From NCBI RefSeq assembly GCF_900111485.1, contig NZ_FOIC01000021.1, positions 1 to 45,843 of the forward strand: a stretch of DNA of 45,843 nucleotides, read 5' to 3'. Of this stretch, positions 42,476 through 45,843 are shown piece after piece. Below the pieces are notes generated by a model. The model had not been told where the DNA came from. It worked only from the letters and a program-made list of their open reading frames with translations, and ran no database searches. This stretch comes from Natrinema hispanicum. Its GTDB lineage: Archaea > Halobacteriota > Halobacteria > Halobacteriales > Natrialbaceae. Within the stretch, counting starts at the first letter, position 1; every line of letters starts with the position of its first letter. A program made the position numbers and the translations under genes.

Positions 42476-43399
42476 TTAGTGATCGACGACGTCACGATAC
42501 ACGTCGTGAATCCGTGGAGCCATCCACCCCATATTGATTTTCTCGGCCTGCTCACGCCCGTTCGACCGAGTTTCGCTGGTAAGAACAGTAGCCAGCGCGC
42601 GTCGAAGCTCCGCGTCTGTTTGACAGACGCTCGAGGGTGTGACACCCTCGAGTCGCTCACGGACATCGCCGACGTCGACGGAAATAACCGGCAGGTTACA
42701 CGCCAGTGCCTCTTTGACCACGTTCGGCGATCCCTCACGGTCGGAGGTCAACAGCAGGCAGTCGGCAGCGTTCATATAGATCGGCATCTCAGCGTGTGGC
42801 ACTTCACGAGCCGTCTGGAGGTGGACCGGTCCCGAAACGTCGTCACGAACCGCGTCGACGATTCGTGCCGCTCGTGGATAGTTTTTCACTGTACGCTCTT
42901 TCTTGTATGGAAAGAGCACGTGTTTCGCATCCGGGTCCCAGCCAAGTCGATCGATCGCGTTCGACTGCGACATCGGCTCGAAGATATCGAAATCAACCCC
43001 ATGAGGAATCACGTGACAGTCCTGTCCCAACTCACGTTCCATCTGTTCCGACATGACGATCGTGGCATCACAGTAGGGCGCACAGCGTTTGCTCACCCAG
43101 CCGAGTTCACCGTCGAGATCCGTCCCCCAAAGCGAGAGCACGACGGGCAATCGCGGTTGCGCCAGTGCAAACGGCGCTGTCAGTCCGTAGTTCGCGTGAA
43201 CGAGATCGTACGACCCGAGTGATTCAGTCAGCACCGTCGGATAGAATCGCACGTAATCGAGGACGGATCGGCCCGATTCCGCCGTCACCATCCCCGGTAC
43301 CGAAACCGTCGTGCAGTCGATGCCGCGTTCCTCGAGGGCCCGTATCTGCAGTTCGAACGGTGGCGAGTTCGATTTCGATGTCAGATTAAGAACATTCAT
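42476..43399 (-). CDS. GT4-family glycosyltransferase
   Basis: The 307-aa GT-B-fold protein has an N-terminal acceptor half (about 1-145: YDLVHANYGLTAPFA, VVLSLWGTDLDGE, VIPHGVDFDIF). The donor half (about 150-307) has VLFPYKKERTVKNYP, the loop LLLTSDREGSPNVVKEALACNLPVI with the Glu-x7-Glu pair, and VGDVRERL. It is shorter than a typical 360-400-aa GT4 but has both halves. It transfers a sugar from a nucleotide donor in the cytoplasm; the specificity is unknown. It is convergent with the PGF-CTERM gene and divergent from the membrane-protein gene. Confidence 0.87.
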   Translation of the reverse strand: MNVLNLTSKSNSPPFELQIRALEERGIDCTTVSVPGMVTAESGRSVLDYVRFYPTVLTESLGSYDLVHANYGLTAPFALAQPRLPVVLSLWGTDLDGELGWVSKRCAPYCDATIVMSEQMERELGQDCHVIPHGVDFDIFEPMSQSNAIDRLGWDPDAKHVLFPYKKERTVKNYPRAARIVDAVRDDVSGPVHLQTAREVPHAEMPIYMNAADCLLLTSDREGSPNVVKEALACNLPVISVDVGDVRERLEGVTPSSVCQTDAELRRALATVLTSETRSNGREQAEKINMGWMAPRIHDVYRDVVDH

Positions 43400-43442
43400 C
43401 TTCGAGTGGGTGTCTTTGTCCGGACGTTCTGGAGTTGGAGGT

Positions 43443-43451
43443 TTTGTTATG
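43443..43451 (-). promoter_or_regulatory. CATAACAA promoter element of the glycosyltransferase gene
   Basis: TCATAACAAAACC is read towards the gene, 44 nt before ATG 43399. A leader of about 17 nt is expected. Confidence 0.55.
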
Positions 43452-43589
43452 AAGCATCTGAGGTGGCAATCCGAACGCGTCCGTTACTGCCAGCGAACGG
43501 CTGATAATTCTGCAATCACCATCTGACAATCAGTTCTGTCTCAATTTCCGGGATGGCTCTATATCGAAGTTACTGGTATTCACGCGCTT

Positions 43590-43598
43590 CATAACAAG
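43590..43598 (+). promoter_or_regulatory. CATAACAA promoter element of the second membrane-protein gene
   Basis: TCATAACAAGG is read towards the gene and ends 26 nt before ATG 43624. The spacing is identical to that at the phosphodiesterase gene at 19190. Confidence 0.65.
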
Positions 43599-43623
43599 GT
43601 GTGGGCTTGCGAAGGTGCGAATA

Positions 43624-45417
43624 ATGCCACAGGCGCGTTCGCGTTCGACACTGGGAGAGAGTGGACTCCTCGCAATCGGATTCCTCGCTCTCAGTGGTGC
43701 CGTTTTCGCCGCTCACTCGACACCGGCGACTGGATACGAGCTGTCCCTGTATACGAACACGCCACTCGCGTTCTGGATACTATCCGGGTGTGCGCTGTTC
43801 GTTTCCCTCCTCGTTTCTTTCGGGGCGACGACCGACTGGTACCGCCAGCTCGGGCTCGGACTCGGTGGTGGGTCCCTCGTGGCCTTCGTTGGACTTCCGA
43901 TTCTTCGCGGATATCGGTTTTATGGTGCCGGTGATGCGCTTACCCATCTTGGATGGATACGTGGTATCCAGTCAGGGTCATTTTCACCTATCGAACTCGA
44001 GTATCCTGCGTTTCATACAGTCACGACCATCCTCTCCGTGATATTCGAGATCGATCTCGCTCATGCAGCGTTGTTCGTGATTGTCACTCTGTCGTCTCTT
44101 TTTTTCTTGTTTGTGACACTGTCGGTGTCGGTTGGACTTGAGAGTCCGTATAGCACGGTTATCGGTGCCTTTTCTGCCTTTCTGTTTTTGCCAATCACGA
44201 ACCTCAGTACTTATCTCGTTCCTCACGCAATGTCACAGGCAATCCTGTTTTTTTCGGTCACTCTATACCTCTTGCTGAAGTACGTTGGCGGTGGGGCAGT
44301 ACACCCTCTCCTATCTGCTATCGGAGTGCTCTTTGCGATCACATCGATTACGCTCGTCTTCTATCACCCACAGCTCGTCGCGCATCTACTCGTTGTTTTT
44401 CTTGGTATCTGTGTATTGCAGTATCTATACCGACGGTATCGTACAGATCATCCGATTGTAGACCATCGTCCGATCTACGGTCAAACTATCGTACTTCTGG
44501 CTGCATTTCTCGCGTGGACCACCCAGCATGACTTCCTTTTAGGCTCGGTCGAGTACGCTGTCTCCGGAGCCCTTGCGTACTTTATCGGAGGAGGGTCAGC
44601 CAGCGATTCGATCGGTTCACAGAGTACATCACTCGCTGAACTCGGTGCCAGCGCCACTGAACTATTTCTAAAACTCTTCAGCCCAAGCCTCGTATTTATC
44701 GGCCTGACCGGACTCTTGATGCTGTGGACGATCTGGGAGAACGATGGAACAATGATGCGGAAGACGAACGGTTTCGTTCCGTATTTCATCATCAGCTTGG
44801 CCGGACTGACCGGCGTTTTCGCATTGTATTTTCTCGGTTCCTACGGAAATATGTACTTCCGCGTGCTCGGGTTGATGCTAGTCCTGATCACGATCACAGG
44901 GTCAATTGCGATCGTATATGGTTTAACTACGTTCGCAAGAGAACATTTGCCAGCGGGTGTACACGGTATCGTCATTGTCGGATTGGGGTTCTTATTATTG
45001 ATTTCGTTAGTGGCTGTGTTCCCATCGCCGTATATCTACAGCGCCTCCCCACACGTTACTGATATGTCTATGTCCGGTCACCAGACTGCCTTTGACAACA
45101 GAGATGAGAATGTGACGTTCGTCGGAATCCGTGCCGGACCGAACCGATACGCAGATGCGATACGCGGTGAATTGACTCGCAACCAGCAGTACGATGGGAT
45201 AACTAGCGAGGAGATTGATAATGGACTCTCCAGACAATATATCGATGACCGATATTTGATCGTGACACAAGCAGATAAGGGTCGGGAACTACGTGCCTAC
45301 CAAGAATTACGGTATTCACGGAGACAATTGAATTCGGTTGGTGGGCAATATGGCGTCAATCGAGTTGAGTCTAATGGCGAGTTCGAACTATACTATATCT
45401 ACGGGATGGACGAGTAA
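43624..45417 (+). CDS. Polytopic membrane protein, GT-C- or polymerase-like, copy 2
   Basis: The 597-aa protein has about 12-13 membrane helices. It shares PATGYELSLYTNTP, GAGDALTHLGWIRGI, the following YPAFHTVTTI, LVFYHPQLVAHLL and SQSTSLAELG with the paralogue at 30989-32830. The external C-terminal domain (about 480-597) lacks the sequon-rich tail of copy 1. Its likely role is in glycan assembly or export. ATG 43624 is chosen over GTG 43615 because CATAACAAG ends 26 nt upstream. The second half is visibly more A/T-rich than the rest of the window and than its paralogue, and it adjoins a tnpB element, so it may be a recent arrival. Confidence 0.76.
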   Translation: MPQARSRSTLGESGLLAIGFLALSGAVFAAHSTPATGYELSLYTNTPLAFWILSGCALFVSLLVSFGATTDWYRQLGLGLGGGSLVAFVGLPILRGYRFYGAGDALTHLGWIRGIQSGSFSPIELEYPAFHTVTTILSVIFEIDLAHAALFVIVTLSSLFFLFVTLSVSVGLESPYSTVIGAFSAFLFLPITNLSTYLVPHAMSQAILFFSVTLYLLLKYVGGGAVHPLLSAIGVLFAITSITLVFYHPQLVAHLLVVFLGICVLQYLYRRYRTDHPIVDHRPIYGQTIVLLAAFLAWTTQHDFLLGSVEYAVSGALAYFIGGGSASDSIGSQSTSLAELGASATELFLKLFSPSLVFIGLTGLLMLWTIWENDGTMMRKTNGFVPYFIISLAGLTGVFALYFLGSYGNMYFRVLGLMLVLITITGSIAIVYGLTTFAREHLPAGVHGIVIVGLGFLLLISLVAVFPSPYIYSASPHVTDMSMSGHQTAFDNRDENVTFVGIRAGPNRYADAIRGELTRNQQYDGITSEEIDNGLSRQYIDDRYLIVTQADKGRELRAYQELRYSRRQLNSVGGQYGVNRVESNGEFELYYIYGMDE

Positions 45418-45504
45418 CTTCGATAATGACAACAAGAGGTTCTTTGCCAACTCTATTATTTAGTATAATATCTGTGGTGTATTTAACACCGAGTGTTATA
45501 CGCT
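45418..45504. other. A/T-rich spacer before the right tnpB element
   Basis: The spacer includes TATTATTTAGTATAATATC (about 45455-45473) and GTGTATTTAACACC. GTTATACGCT directly precedes the element's left end, comparable to GTTATAGGT before the left-hand element. No gene is seen. Confidence 0.5.
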
Positions 45505-45558
45505 GAACAGGCGCAATACCACGGCCTTTAGGCCGTGGATACGCGCCGTCACTCAGTG
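45505..45558 (+). mobile_element. Left end of the tnpB element at 45659 (palindromic)
   Basis: This is the inverted copy of 266-319 (53 of 54 identical). The stem CCACGGCC/GGCCGTGG has loop TTTA and outer GGCGC/GCGCC. It sits 100 nt before the tnpB start. Confidence 0.85.
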
Positions 45559-45658
45559 TCACGCCCCACCGTCTCCGACAGGACTGGATATTCCACGGTT
45601 CTCAATCCAATCTTTTACAATTGAAGCAAGTATAAGCGATTATACAGCCGTTCCACGA

Positions 45659-45843
45659 ATGCTGGAAGTCCATCGCACCCACCGAGCACGAATCCTCAAC
45701 CGCTCACAGGTAGAGGACTCGCTCGACCGCCACGGATGGTCGGCCAGCAAACTTTGGAACGTTGCCAACTATCACTCCCGCCAAGTCTGGGAGGACACGG
45801 GCGAAATTCCCGACCACGAGGAGTTGAAACGCGAGTTGAAAGG
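45659..45843 (+). CDS. tnpB: TnpB, N-terminal part, cut by window edge
   Basis: From ATG 45659 the frame reads MLEVHRTHRARILNRSQ..., with ASKLWNVANYHSRQVWEDTG and GEIPDHEELKRELK. It is homologous to the other two TnpB N-termini (SKLWNV, GEIPD). Sixty-one codons are in the window; the RuvC part lies beyond. The TATA-like TATAAGCG and TATACAGCC (about 45631-45648) lie just upstream, between the left end and the gene. It is the outward-facing counterpart of the tnpB at 1-172. Confidence 0.88.
   Translation, partial: MLEVHRTHRARILNRSQVEDSLDRHGWSASKLWNVANYHSRQVWEDTGEIPDHEELKRELK

Overview
The window reads as chromosomal DNA of a haloarchaeon, probably in or near the Natrialbales. The evidence is high GC with strongly GC-rich third codon positions, very acidic proteins, Tat lipoprotein signals, an archaeal TFB, HTH_10 (bacterio-opsin-activator type) regulators, PGF-CTERM surface anchors, DUF5786/DUF7344-type haloarchaeal families, and many start codons with a TATA-like box about 26 nt upstream (leaderless transcripts).

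Layout. (1) 1-2.3 kb: two divergent IS200/IS605-type tnpB genes, the left one cut by the window edge, then an intergenic stretch with three copies of a 20-nt palindromic motif and a 58-aa zinc-finger gene. (2) 2.4-5.7 kb: extracytoplasmic metal and redox genes, a P19-like metal-binding lipoprotein divergent from a Sco1 - TlpA-like thioredoxin - CcdA operon. (3) 5.9-11.1 kb: UspA, a long multi-sensor HTH_10 regulator, a second HTH_10 regulator and DUF5786. (4) 11.7-15.7 kb: glmS and glmM, the amino-sugar supply for UDP-GlcNAc, with a small zinc-ribbon gene between them. (5) 16-20.5 kb: a small HTH gene, then a FemAB-like GNAT, a type I phosphodiesterase and a DegT-like aminotransferase. (6) 20.6-26.9 kb: information-processing genes (HerA-like ATPase, XPB-type helicase, TFB) and a DUF7344 protein. 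(7) 27-45.4 kb: a surface and glycan region with two secreted beta-helix proteins, two related polytopic membrane proteins, a PP-loop protein, a second phosphodiesterase and FemAB-like GNAT pair, a YdjM-type membrane hydrolase, a DUF1616 protein, two PGF-CTERM surface proteins and a GT4 glycosyltransferase. (8) 45.5 kb to the end: another tnpB, cut by the right edge.

The main non-coding structure is as follows. A CATAACAA promoter-like element precedes at least six surface or glycan genes in the same orientation and sits 26-27 nt before the start in three of them. Two families of small non-autonomous elements (about 80 and 108 bp) share 3-bp TCA/TGA target duplications, and one element of the first family is nested inside one of the second. 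Near-identical (53 of 54 bp) tnpB left ends lie at the two ends of the window in opposite orientation.

The best candidate for an undescribed system is the duplicated FemAB-like GNAT and phosphodiesterase module, together with the PP-loop and DegT enzymes, GT4, GT-C-like membrane proteins and PGF-CTERM proteins. It resembles, by gene content only, the bacterial exosortase (PEP-CTERM) exopolysaccharide loci. Functions beyond family level are inference.
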